NCBI GenBank assembly: GCA_013362555.1
Contig: JABFVX010000008.1
Coordinates: 1 to 5,859 of the forward strand
Direction of reading: 5' to 3'
From: Mycobacteriaceae bacterium
GTDB lineage: Bacteria; Actinomycetota; Actinomycetes; Mycobacteriales; Mycobacteriaceae
DNA: 5,859 bases
Shown here: positions 1-5,793 of the stretch, one piece after another
How positions within the stretch are numbered: position 1 is the first letter of the stretch
How the letters are laid out: each line of letters opens with the position of its first letter
Made by a program: the position numbers and the translations under genes
The notes under the pieces: generated by a model
What the model was told of the DNA's origin: nothing
Databases searched by the model: none
What the model saw: the letters and a program-made list of their open reading frames with translations, nothing else

Positions 1-69
1 CGCCAGGCGCCCGCGTCCAACCTCGTGTCCCGCCGCATACGCACCGGGTCGGCGTCCATGTCGCTCTGA
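1..69 (+). CDS. C-terminal end of an unidentified protein (partial, cut by window edge)
   Basis: Frame 1 is open from the window edge to a TGA at 67-69 and encodes 22 residues ending SASMSL. Of its 22 sense codons, all but one (ATA) end in G or C, the third-position bias expected of a real gene in this genome; the other two forward frames show weaker bias. The fragment is too short to assign to a family, and I do not recognise it. It converges on murA, with 46 bp between the two stop codons and no convincing hairpin plus U-tract terminator in that gap. It could be a chance open frame, but the codon bias argues for the tail of a real gene. Confidence 0.5.
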   Translation, partial: RQAPASNLVSRRIRTGSASMSL

Positions 70-115
70 CCTCGAATAAGTTACGTGGCGGTGGACGTTG
101 AGTCAAATCCGCTGG

Positions 116-1393
116 TCAGAGGCCCTTTAGGGCTTCCGGAGCGCCTTCGCGGCGGATGTCGGCGCCGAGGGCGCCCAGCTGCTCGACGAAGTTCGGGTAG
201 CCGCGGTCGATGTGATAGACGTCGTGGACTTCCGTCGTGCCGTCGGCGACCAAGCCCGCAAGGACCAAACCCGCGCCTGCCCTGATGTCCGATGACCACA
301 CCGGAGCACTGGACAGCCGCGGGACGCCGCGGACCACGGCGTGGTGGCCGTCGGTACGGGCGTCGGCGCCGAGGCGGATCATCTCTTCGACGAAACGGAA
401 CCGCGCCTCGAAGACGTTTTCCGTGATCATCGAGGTGCCGTCGGCAATCGCGGCCAGCCCGATCGCCATCGGCTGCAGATCGGTGGGGAACCCGGGGAAC
501 GGCAGCGTCGAGAAGTTCACCGCGCGCGGGCGCTCGGCCTGCACCACCCGGAATCCGTTCGACTCCAAGTCCACCCGCGCGCCCGCGGCGCGCAGTTTGT
601 CCAGCACCAACTGCAGGTGCTTCGGGTTCACCCCGGCCACCCGGACGTCGCCGGTGGTCATGGCCGCGGCGATGCCCCAGGTAGCGGCGACGATCCGGTC
701 GCCGATCACCTGGTGTGTGGTGGGACTGAGCCGGGCGACCCCGCGGATCATCAGCGTTGACGTGCCCGCGCCGTGCACCTGCGCGCCCATCTGGTTGAGC
801 ATGGTGCACAAGTCGACGATGTCCGGCTCCCGCGCGGCATTGTCGATGATCGTCTCGCCTTCGGCCAGCACCGCCGCCATCAGGATGTTCTCGGTGGCGC
901 CGACGGAGGGGAAGTCGAGTCGGATGCGGGCGCCGGTGAGCACGTCCGCCCTGGCGACGACGCAGCCGTGCTCGATTTCGCTGTGCGCGCCGAGCAGCCG
1001 CAGGCCCGCCTGGTGCATGTCCAGCGGCCGGGAGCCGATCGCGTCTCCGCCGGGCAGCGCGACCACCGCCCGCTTGCACCGGGCCATCAGCGGTCCAAGC
1101 ACGCAGACCGACGCGCGGAACTGCGTCACCGCGGGGAAATCGGCGTGGTACTTGGGCTCGGCGGGCGTGGTGATGACCACCGTCGAGCCGTCCAGGTTCA
1201 CCTCGCAGCCCAGACCGCGCAGCACGTCCGCCATCAGCGGGACGTCCAGGATGTCCGGGCAGTTGGTGATGACCGTCGTGCCTTCGGCAAGCAGCGCGGC
1301 CGCCATCAGCTTCAGCACGCTGTTCTTGGCGCCGCCGACGGGGACCTCACCTACTAATCGGTTGCCGCCGGTGACCAGGAAGCGTTCACTCAC
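116..1393 (-). CDS. murA: UDP-N-acetylglucosamine 1-carboxyvinyltransferase MurA
   Basis: Cytoplasmic enzyme that transfers enolpyruvate from PEP to the 3'-OH of UDP-GlcNAc, the first committed step of peptidoglycan synthesis. The 425-residue product is a full-length EPSP-synthase-fold protein (family about 420). Visible motifs are GGAKNSVLKLMAA near residues 20-32 (Lys23 and Asn24 of the substrate site), RAS at 93-95, the mobile loop LPGGDAIGSRP at 113-123, GFPTDLQ with general base Asp305, and HIDRGYP with Arg397. Residue 117 of the loop is Asp where E. coli has the fosfomycin-reactive Cys115; M. tuberculosis MurA has the same Asp, which explains intrinsic fosfomycin resistance in that group. 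The frame stays open upstream to about 1486, but homologues begin near (M/V)xERF, so GTG at 1393 is chosen; AAGG lies 8 nt upstream of it. An in-frame ATG at 1411 would add six residues. The gene is divergent from the adenosyltransferase gene, as I recall for Rv1315/Rv1314c. Confidence 0.97.
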   Translation of the reverse strand: MSERFLVTGGNRLVGEVPVGGAKNSVLKLMAAALLAEGTTVITNCPDILDVPLMADVLRGLGCEVNLDGSTVVITTPAEPKYHADFPAVTQFRASVCVLGPLMARCKRAVVALPGGDAIGSRPLDMHQAGLRLLGAHSEIEHGCVVARADVLTGARIRLDFPSVGATENILMAAVLAEGETIIDNAAREPDIVDLCTMLNQMGAQVHGAGTSTLMIRGVARLSPTTHQVIGDRIVAATWGIAAAMTTGDVRVAGVNPKHLQLVLDKLRAAGARVDLESNGFRVVQAERPRAVNFSTLPFPGFPTDLQPMAIGLAAIADGTSMITENVFEARFRFVEEMIRLGADARTDGHHAVVRGVPRLSSAPVWSSDIRAGAGLVLAGLVADGTTEVHDVYHIDRGYPNFVEQLGALGADIRREGAPEALKGL

Positions 1394-1463
1394 GCACCTC
1401 ACCTTATCCATCCCCTCGGCCGCAGATGCGTAATGCGTGCCCCTTTCGCATACCGTTGAAGCC
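1394..1463. promoter_or_regulatory. Divergent promoter region between murA and the adenosyltransferase gene
   Basis: This 70-bp gap must hold the promoters for both flanking genes. On the plus strand, TACCGT at 1451-1456 fits the actinobacterial -10 pattern TANNNT and ends 7 nt before the GTG at 1464, where no Shine-Dalgarno is visible, so the transcript may be leaderless. On the minus strand, TAAGGT (1406-1401) ends 7 nt before the murA GTG, so leaderless initiation is possible there too; the same bases also contain AAGG, usable as a Shine-Dalgarno, so the two readings cannot be separated by eye. The gap also holds two tandem ATGCGT units (1426-1431 and 1433-1438) and an inverted CGCAT at 1447-1451, which could be a binding site. 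No cobalamin riboswitch features are seen. Confidence 0.45.
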
Positions 1464-2048
1464 GTGTCTGTACATCTGACCCGCATCTACACCCGAACCG
1501 GCGACGACGGGACCACCGGACTCAGCGATTTCTCGCGAGTGTCGAAGAACGATCCGCGGCTGATCGCCTACGCCGACTGCGACGAGACCAACGCAGCGCT
1601 CGGGGCCGCGCTGGCCCTCGGCGATCCGCCCGCACGCATTGCCGAAGTGTTGCGACAGGTTCAGAACGATCTGTTCGACGCGGGCGCCGATCTCTCGACT
1701 CCGGTGGTCGAGCACCCGAAGCACCCCCCGCTGCGGATAACCCAAAGCTATATCGACCGACTGGAAGGCTGGTGCGACGACTTCAATGCGGACCTGGAGC
1801 CGCTGACGTCGTTCATCCTCCCCGGCGGCACTGCCCTCGGCGCGCTGCTGCACGTCGCCCGGACGTCCGCTCGGCGCGCCGAGCGCGCCGCCTGGGCCGC
1901 CCTCGACGCGCACCCCGACGACACCGGCCCGCTGCCCGCCAAGTACCTCAACCGGCTGTCCGATCTGCTGTTCATCCTCAGCCGCGCCGCCAATCCCCAC
2001 GGCGACGTGCTCTGGAAGCCCGGCGGCGGTACCCAGCGTCCAGAATGA
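1464..2048 (+). CDS. PduO-type ATP:cob(I)alamin (corrinoid) adenosyltransferase
   Basis: Transfers the 5'-deoxyadenosyl group of ATP to cob(I)alamin or a cob(I)yrinic acid derivative, making the adenosylcobalamin used by enzymes such as methylmalonyl-CoA mutase. The 194-residue product is full length for the PduO/MMAB family, a soluble trimeric helical-bundle enzyme. Motifs seen: the N-terminal ATP-binding TRTGDDGTTGL at 10-20, QNDLFDAGADLS at 67-78, the RRAER motif at 137-141, LNRLSDLLF at 162-170, and a C-terminal ANPHGDVLWKPGG at 176-188. Start is placed at GTG 1464 because family members begin about five residues before TRIYTRTGD; a GTG at 1437 would add nine residues with no homology expected. 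It is recalled as closely similar to Rv1314c, including the adjacency to murA. It is not the unrelated CobA/BtuR type often called cobO, so no symbol is given. Its stop is 24 bp from the converging SpoIIM-family gene, with no obvious terminator. Confidence 0.94.
   Translation: MSVHLTRIYTRTGDDGTTGLSDFSRVSKNDPRLIAYADCDETNAALGAALALGDPPARIAEVLRQVQNDLFDAGADLSTPVVEHPKHPPLRITQSYIDRLEGWCDDFNADLEPLTSFILPGGTALGALLHVARTSARRAERAAWAALDAHPDDTGPLPAKYLNRLSDLLFILSRAANPHGDVLWKPGGGTQRPE
1868..1885. repeat. 18-bp perfect palindrome inside the adenosyltransferase gene
   Basis: Positions 1868-1885 read CGCTCGGCGCGCCGAGCG and equal their own reverse complement. The bases lie in the codons for the conserved SARRAERA segment, so protein constraint plus high-GC codon choice may fully explain the symmetry. 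Confidence 0.4.
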
Positions 2049-2072
2049 CCCGTGACGTGCGCTCAGGCGGTT

Positions 2073-3038
2073 TCAGCTGGTCGTTGCAACCGTGCCGCGC
2101 GGGCGGCCGAGGACGAAGACGTAGCCGAGGAACGCGATCTCGGCCAGGAGGCCGATGCCGATTCGGATCGGCGTCGGCCAGCCCGACGGCGTGACGAACC
2201 CCTCGATGAATCCCGCGACCAACAGCACCGCTACCAGGCCGAGCGCGATGACCGCGGTCTCGCGGCCTTGGCGGGCCACCGCCTCGGCACGGCTCAGTCG
2301 GCCCGGGTCGACCAGGGTCCAGCCGAGTTTGAGGCCCGCGCCGCCTGCGACGAACACCGCTGTGAGCTCCAGGATGCCGTGCGGGAGGAGATAGGCGAAG
2401 AAGGTGTCCAGGCGGCCGGCGTGCGCCATCAGCCCGCCCGTCACAGCGACGTTGACGGCGTTCATGACCAGCAGGTAGATCGCCGGCAGCAGGAGCACCC
2501 CAGTGAACAGCGCCCCGGCCGCCACCCACGAGTTGTTGGTCCACACGTGTGCGGCGAAGGCGCCGTGCGGGTGCTCGAAGTAGTAGGTCTCGAAGGCCCC
2601 GCCGGGCTTGGTCACATAGTCCCGGCCGGTGAGGCCCATTCGCGCCCGCAGCTGCTCGGACCGCGAAATCCACGCGCCCAGGGTCACGGCGGTCGTGACG
2701 AACAGTGCGGCGACCGCACACCACCACGGAAAGGCGCGGTAGAGCGCTTCTGGAAAGCGGCGGGTGAAGAAGTGCGCGATGTCTGGGCCGATGCGGCCTG
2801 GCGCGTCCGCGACCCGCAGCCGGGCGCGGGCCACCAGTGCGGCCAGTGCCGCCTCGACCGTGGGGTCCACGCTGCCGGTGTGCAGTTGCGCCAGCTGCCG
2901 CGACGCGCGCTCGTACAGCGCGACGAGTTCGTCGGCCTCCGCGCCGGTGAGCCTGCGTTTGCGGGCAAGCGCGTCCAGGCGGTCCCACGCACGCTGGTTG
3001 CGGTAGACGTACACGTCGATGTCCAGCACGGCGCTCAC
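2073..3038 (-). CDS. SpoIIM/DUF95 (stage II sporulation protein M-like) integral membrane protein
   Basis: A 321-residue membrane protein of the SpoIIM family. In Bacillus SpoIIM works with SpoIID and SpoIIP in peptidoglycan remodelling during engulfment; in non-sporulating actinobacteria the role is unknown, so sporulation should not be inferred. The cytosolic N-terminal part (1-100) holds a helix-rich segment, DVYVYRNQRAWDRLDALARKRR followed by TGAEADELVALYE, seen in mycobacterial homologues such as Rv3694c (from memory). Hydrophobic segments lie near 103-123, 171-193, 213-236, 263-284 and 291-310. Family-like motifs are the FEHPHGAFA / WTNNSWVA region at 154-173, LLPHGILELTAVF at 217-229 and IEGFVTPS at 278-285. 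GTG 3038 is chosen because GAGGGG at 3052-3047 sits 8 nt upstream; a GTG at 3044 is an alternative. The frame stays open far upstream, but that part is antisense to the RDD gene. It is divergent from the RDD gene, a pairing recalled for Rv3694c/Rv3695. Confidence 0.88.
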   Translation of the reverse strand: MSAVLDIDVYVYRNQRAWDRLDALARKRRLTGAEADELVALYERASRQLAQLHTGSVDPTVEAALAALVARARLRVADAPGRIGPDIAHFFTRRFPEALYRAFPWWCAVAALFVTTAVTLGAWISRSEQLRARMGLTGRDYVTKPGGAFETYYFEHPHGAFAAHVWTNNSWVAAGALFTGVLLLPAIYLLVMNAVNVAVTGGLMAHAGRLDTFFAYLLPHGILELTAVFVAGGAGLKLGWTLVDPGRLSRAEAVARQGRETAVIALGLVAVLLVAGFIEGFVTPSGWPTPIRIGIGLLAEIAFLGYVFVLGRPRGTVATTS

Positions 3039-3046
3039 GTCCACGT

Positions 3047-3078
3047 CCCCTCGGTCTGCCACCTTCCAGGTGAGTGTA
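3047..3078 (-). promoter_or_regulatory. Candidate promoter and ribosome-binding site of the SpoIIM-family gene
   Basis: On the minus strand TACACT (3078-3073) fits TANNNT and would place transcription start near 3066. The leader of about 28 nt then carries GAGGGG (3052-3047) 8 nt before the GTG at 3038, which decides that start. No good -35 is seen. A short inverted repeat, CACCT-TCC-AGGTG on the plus strand at 3060-3072, covers the predicted transcription start and could be an operator half-site pair or chance. Confidence 0.4.
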
Positions 3079-3095
3079 TCGAGCGGTCCAGGCAG

Positions 3096-3101
3096 TAGGC
3101 T
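3096..3101 (+). promoter_or_regulatory. -10 element for leaderless transcription of the RDD gene
   Basis: TAGGCT matches TANNNT and is followed by exactly 6 nt (CGGGCC) before the GTG at 3108, so the predicted transcription start is the G of the start codon. No Shine-Dalgarno precedes the GTG. This spacing is the standard signature of leaderless mRNAs in mycobacteria and relatives. Confidence 0.55.
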
Positions 3102-3107
3102 CGGGCC

Positions 3108-3851
3108 GTGAGCACGGCGCAGTTCACGACGGGCGAGGCGGTCGCCGTCGATCTTCCGGTAGCCCGAATCCCGACGCGGATGGCGGCGTTCGTGCTCGAC
3201 CTCCTGGCGCAGTTGGTGTTGTCCGGACTGGTGGCGGTGCTGTTGGCGCTGCTCATGCGTGGCGCGGATGCCGACGCCGTCCAAGCCGCGGATCTGGTGG
3301 CCGGGCTCGCGGTGGTACTGGGATATCCCGTGGCGTGGGAAACGCGCACGCGCGGCCGCACTCCCGGGAAGATGGCGGCCGGACTGCGGGTCGTGCGGGC
3401 CGACGGCGGGCCGATCTCGTTCAAGCACGCCGTCACCCGCGGGCTGACCGGTACGCTGGTCGACTTCTCGGCGCTGGGCTCGGTGGCGCTGGTGAGTTCG
3501 ATGGCGTCGCCGCATGCACGCCGGGTCGGAGACGTGCTCGCAGGCACTGTCGTGGTGTACAGCCAGGCGCCTGCGCCGCGGCCCGCGCTGGCCGTTCCGC
3601 CGCCGTGGCTGGTTGCCTGGGCGGGGCAGCTGGACGTTCTCGCCCTGCCCGCGGAGCTGATCCGCTCGATGCGCGGCTATCTCCTGCGCCTGGCCGAGCT
3701 GACCCCCGTCGTGCAGTACGAGCTCGGAGCCGCGCTCACCACCGCCGCGTGCGCCGAACTGCGCACCCAGACGCCCACCCAGTTCCCCCCGGTCCAGATC
3801 CTCGGGGCGCTGCTCGCCGAACGCCACCGGCGCGCCGCCTCCGTCCCCTGA
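3108..3851 (+). CDS. RDD-family integral membrane protein
   Basis: A 247-residue protein with an N-terminal RDD domain. The family is named for a conserved Arg and Asp residues; it is found in many bacterial membranes and its biochemical role is mostly unknown (transport has been proposed for some members). Seen here: RMAAFVLDLLAQ at 24-35 with Arg24 and Asp31, leading into helix 1 (about 25-50); a second hydrophobic stretch at 60-79; the loop GRTPGKMAAGLRVV at 83-96, the clearest family signature; a third hydrophobic stretch near 112-132; and the closing motif RRVGDVLAGTVVVY at 138-151. Residues 155-247 form a non-membrane C-terminal extension with a Pro-rich start and several amphipathic segments, of unknown role. 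The start is GTG 3108, supported by the leaderless -10. Divergent from the SpoIIM-family gene; its last 175 bp overlap, antisense, the 3' end of the transporter-aminotransferase frame. Confidence 0.88.
   Translation: MSTAQFTTGEAVAVDLPVARIPTRMAAFVLDLLAQLVLSGLVAVLLALLMRGADADAVQAADLVAGLAVVLGYPVAWETRTRGRTPGKMAAGLRVVRADGGPISFKHAVTRGLTGTLVDFSALGSVALVSSMASPHARRVGDVLAGTVVVYSQAPAPRPALAVPPPWLVAWAGQLDVLALPAELIRSMRGYLLRLAELTPVVQYELGAALTTAACAELRTQTPTQFPPVQILGALLAERHRRAASVP
3677..3851. other. Tail-to-tail antisense overlap of two convergent coding frames
   Basis: The transporter-aminotransferase frame has no stop until 3679-3677, so its last 58 codons plus stop lie antisense over the last 175 bp of the RDD gene (stop at 3849-3851). 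The sense of the RDD strand is the better supported protein here. An out-of-frame TAG at 3857-3855, just outside the RDD gene, marks where a normal-length aminotransferase would be expected to stop. Confidence 0.6.
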
Positions 3852-5752
3852 GCGCTACGGGTGTACGACTCCTCGGTTGGCCGGTGGGTTGCGGCGAGCC
3901 ATGCGGCGTGGACGGCGGCGGTGTCGGCAGGCGTGCCTACGGTGATGCGAATGCCATGGCCTGCAACGGGTTTGACCCGGATGTCGTGGTCGCGCAGCGC
4001 GGCGGCGACCGGGGCCGCCTGTTCACCCAGCGGCAACCAGACGAAGTTGCCGTGGCCCTCCACGACGACGGTTCCCAGGTCGCGCAGGCCCGCGGCGAGG
4101 CGTTGGCGTTCGGCGATGATCCGGTCGACCCGGTCGCGCAGCGTGCGGCGGTCGGCCAGGGCCGCGAGAGCTGCTTCCTGGCAGGGCACCGGCACCGGGA
4201 ACGGCAGGCCCGCGTCCCGGACCCGCCGCGCCAGGCCGGGCTGGGCGATACCGTAGCCGACCCGCGCCCCGGCCAGTCCGTAGCCCTTCGAAAAGGTACG
4301 AGTGACAAGCACATTGGGGTACTGGTACGCGAGGCTGACGCTGTCGACATGGCCGGGGTCGGTCACGAACTCGATGTAGGCCTCGTCCAGCAGCACCAGC
4401 ACCCGCGGCGGCACGCGACGCAGGAAGGCCGCGACGTCGTCGTGGCCGACGATGCCGCCCGTCGGCGAGTTCGGGGTGCAGACGATCACCATCGCGGTGG
4501 TGGGAGTGATCGCCGCAAGCAAAGCTCGCAGGTCGCAGGCATTGTCGTACAGCGGAACCCGCCGAACGGGCATGCGCAGCGACTGTGCAGCGTGGTCGAA
4601 CGCCTCGAATGTGGGCCAGCCGTAGGCGATCTCGCCTGGGCCGGCCGCCGTCATCGCCTGCTGGATCACGCCGATGCTGCCGCTGCCCACCACGATGCGG
4701 TCCGGTGTCAGGCCGTAGTGGCCTGCCAGGGCGGTCCGCAGCGTGACGGCGTCCCGCTCCGGGTACCTGTTCACGTCCCAGTCCGCGGTGCGCGTCCGGG
4801 TCACTACCGACTCCGTTGCGGCGAAGGGCATCTCGTTCAAGTCGGCGCGCACGGGATCGGTCCGGCCCGCGGGGGCCGGGCGGGGCTCGAATGCGGACAG
4901 GCAGGAGGCGACACCGATCATCAGGCCGCCCGCGACCTCGGCCGCGGTCGGCGACTGGCCCAGGAAGACCACCCCGAGCACGATCGCGAAGAACACTTGG
5001 GTGGCCAGCAGCACGGTGCCGGTCTGCACGTCCACCCGGGCATACCCGTACAGCATCAGCACTCCGAGATTCAGTGCCAGGAGCGCGAACACGACCATGG
5101 CGACCATCGGCGCCAGACCGACCTCGCGAATCTGCGGCGTTCCGCTGACCAGAATGTACAGTCCCGCCACGCCGGCGCCCACCAAGTACTGCAGCGCGAC
5201 GGCCGAGGACCGGTCGATCCGCTGCATGCGCTTGCGCACCAGATTCCCGACGCCGTCGCCCACGCCGCCGAGCACTCCGATCCACGTCGTGACGCCGCTG
5301 TAGGCGAACCCGCCCGCGTAGATCACCAGACCCGCTGTCACCAAGACGACAGCGCCGAGGCGGTACGCCGTCAGCCGCTCGCCGTAGACCAAGCGGCCGC
5401 CGATCAGCGCGGCCATCGTGCCGCCCGCGAAAATCAGCAGCGTGCCGCTCGCGGCCTTGTCGTGGGCGACCACCGCTGTGAAGCACAGCAGCGTCACCGA
5501 GCCCGCCGCGCCGATCGCCGCGACCTGCAGCCACTCCATCGGCGTCAAGCGGCTCGGCAGCCTGCGGCGCACGAGCAGCAGGAATGCGAACATGAACATC
5601 GACGCCAGCAGCGCCCGGAGCAGCGCCTGCGCGCCGGGCCCGAACATCGAATTAACCAGGTGCGCAAGAACTCCGAAAGAAGCGATGGTGAAACTTGCGC
5701 CCAGGATCGCCGCGCAGCCTTTCGCCCGGGGTGTCAACATCGTGCCCGCCAC
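3677..5752 (-). CDS. Fusion protein: EamA/DMT-family transporter plus HisC/Pat-like PLP-dependent aminotransferase
   Basis: One open frame encodes 691 residues with two units. Residues 12-287 look like a complete EamA/DMT carrier: about ten hydrophobic helices (near 13-33, 38-61, 73-93, 99-118, 130-148, 153-171, 186-203, 214-236, 243-263, 270-287) in two repeats. After a Pro-rich linker (288-300), residues 301-626 form a fold-type I aminotransferase: NEMPF 306-310, NRYP 328-331, VGSGSIGVIQQ 355-365 (cofactor-phosphate loop), YGWPTFEAF 377-385, TPNSPTG 426-432 with Asn428, DEAY 456-459, TFSKGYGLAGARVGY 486-500 with Schiff-base Lys489 and Arg497, GNFVWLPLG 568-576, and Arg602 in GIRITVG for the substrate carboxylate. 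From memory the nearest relatives are HisC2/Pat aromatic aminotransferases; substrate is unproven. With an even helix count the enzyme would face the cytosol. GTG 5752 is chosen because GGTGAGG lies 5 nt upstream; ATG 5770 and ATG 5740 are alternatives. Residues 634-691 are antisense to the RDD gene and resemble no family part. Confidence 0.85.
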   Translation of the reverse strand: MAGTMLTPRAKGCAAILGASFTIASFGVLAHLVNSMFGPGAQALLRALLASMFMFAFLLLVRRRLPSRLTPMEWLQVAAIGAAGSVTLLCFTAVVAHDKAASGTLLIFAGGTMAALIGGRLVYGERLTAYRLGAVVLVTAGLVIYAGGFAYSGVTTWIGVLGGVGDGVGNLVRKRMQRIDRSSAVALQYLVGAGVAGLYILVSGTPQIREVGLAPMVAMVVFALLALNLGVLMLYGYARVDVQTGTVLLATQVFFAIVLGVVFLGQSPTAAEVAGGLMIGVASCLSAFEPRPAPAGRTDPVRADLNEMPFAATESVVTRTRTADWDVNRYPERDAVTLRTALAGHYGLTPDRIVVGSGSIGVIQQAMTAAGPGEIAYGWPTFEAFDHAAQSLRMPVRRVPLYDNACDLRALLAAITPTTAMVIVCTPNSPTGGIVGHDDVAAFLRRVPPRVLVLLDEAYIEFVTDPGHVDSVSLAYQYPNVLVTRTFSKGYGLAGARVGYGIAQPGLARRVRDAGLPFPVPVPCQEAALAALADRRTLRDRVDRIIAERQRLAAGLRDLGTVVVEGHGNFVWLPLGEQAAPVAAALRDHDIRVKPVAGHGIRITVGTPADTAAVHAAWLAATHRPTEESYTRSAQGTEAARRWRSASSAPRIWTGGNWVGVWVRSSAHAAVVSAAPSSYCTTGVSSARRRR

Positions 5753-5757
5753 TGTGA

Positions 5758-5764
5758 CCTCACC
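5758..5764 (-). promoter_or_regulatory. Ribosome-binding site deciding the start of the fusion gene
   Basis: GGTGAGG on the minus strand lies 5 nt before GTG 5752. Neither ATG 5770 nor the far-upstream GTG at 5851 has a comparable sequence, and ATG 5740 has only a weak GGCGGG 4 nt before it. This favours GTG 5752 and a short N-terminus ahead of the first helix. Confidence 0.45.
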
Positions 5765-5793
5765 GACCATGCGAGTGTTTGTGAACAACCTGA

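Noticed and set aside
1..115. Start of an rRNA operon downstream of murA, as recalled for mycobacteria
   Set aside because: No 16S leader or 16S 5' sequence is present; instead there is a convergent coding tail.
237..1433. Long open frame on the plus strand across murA (398 codons)
   Set aside because: Antisense to a clear, full-length murA; Ser/Arg/Thr/Ala-rich composition without family motifs, typical of a shadow frame in high-GC DNA.
1394..1463. Cobalamin riboswitch before the adenosyltransferase gene
   Set aside because: The gap is only 70 bp, too short for the element, and no B12-box-like sequence is visible.
2049..2072. Bidirectional terminator between the adenosyltransferase and SpoIIM-family genes
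   Set aside because: Only 24 bp, with no stem of useful length and no U-tract on either strand.
3039..3827. Upstream extension of the SpoIIM-family frame
   Set aside because: The extra residues are antisense to the RDD gene and are Arg/Gln/His-rich; homologues start near the GTG at 3038, where a Shine-Dalgarno is present.
4023..5534. 503-codon minus-strand open frame inside the fusion gene
   Set aside because: Different frame from the motif-rich one, Arg/Gly-rich, no helices or motifs.
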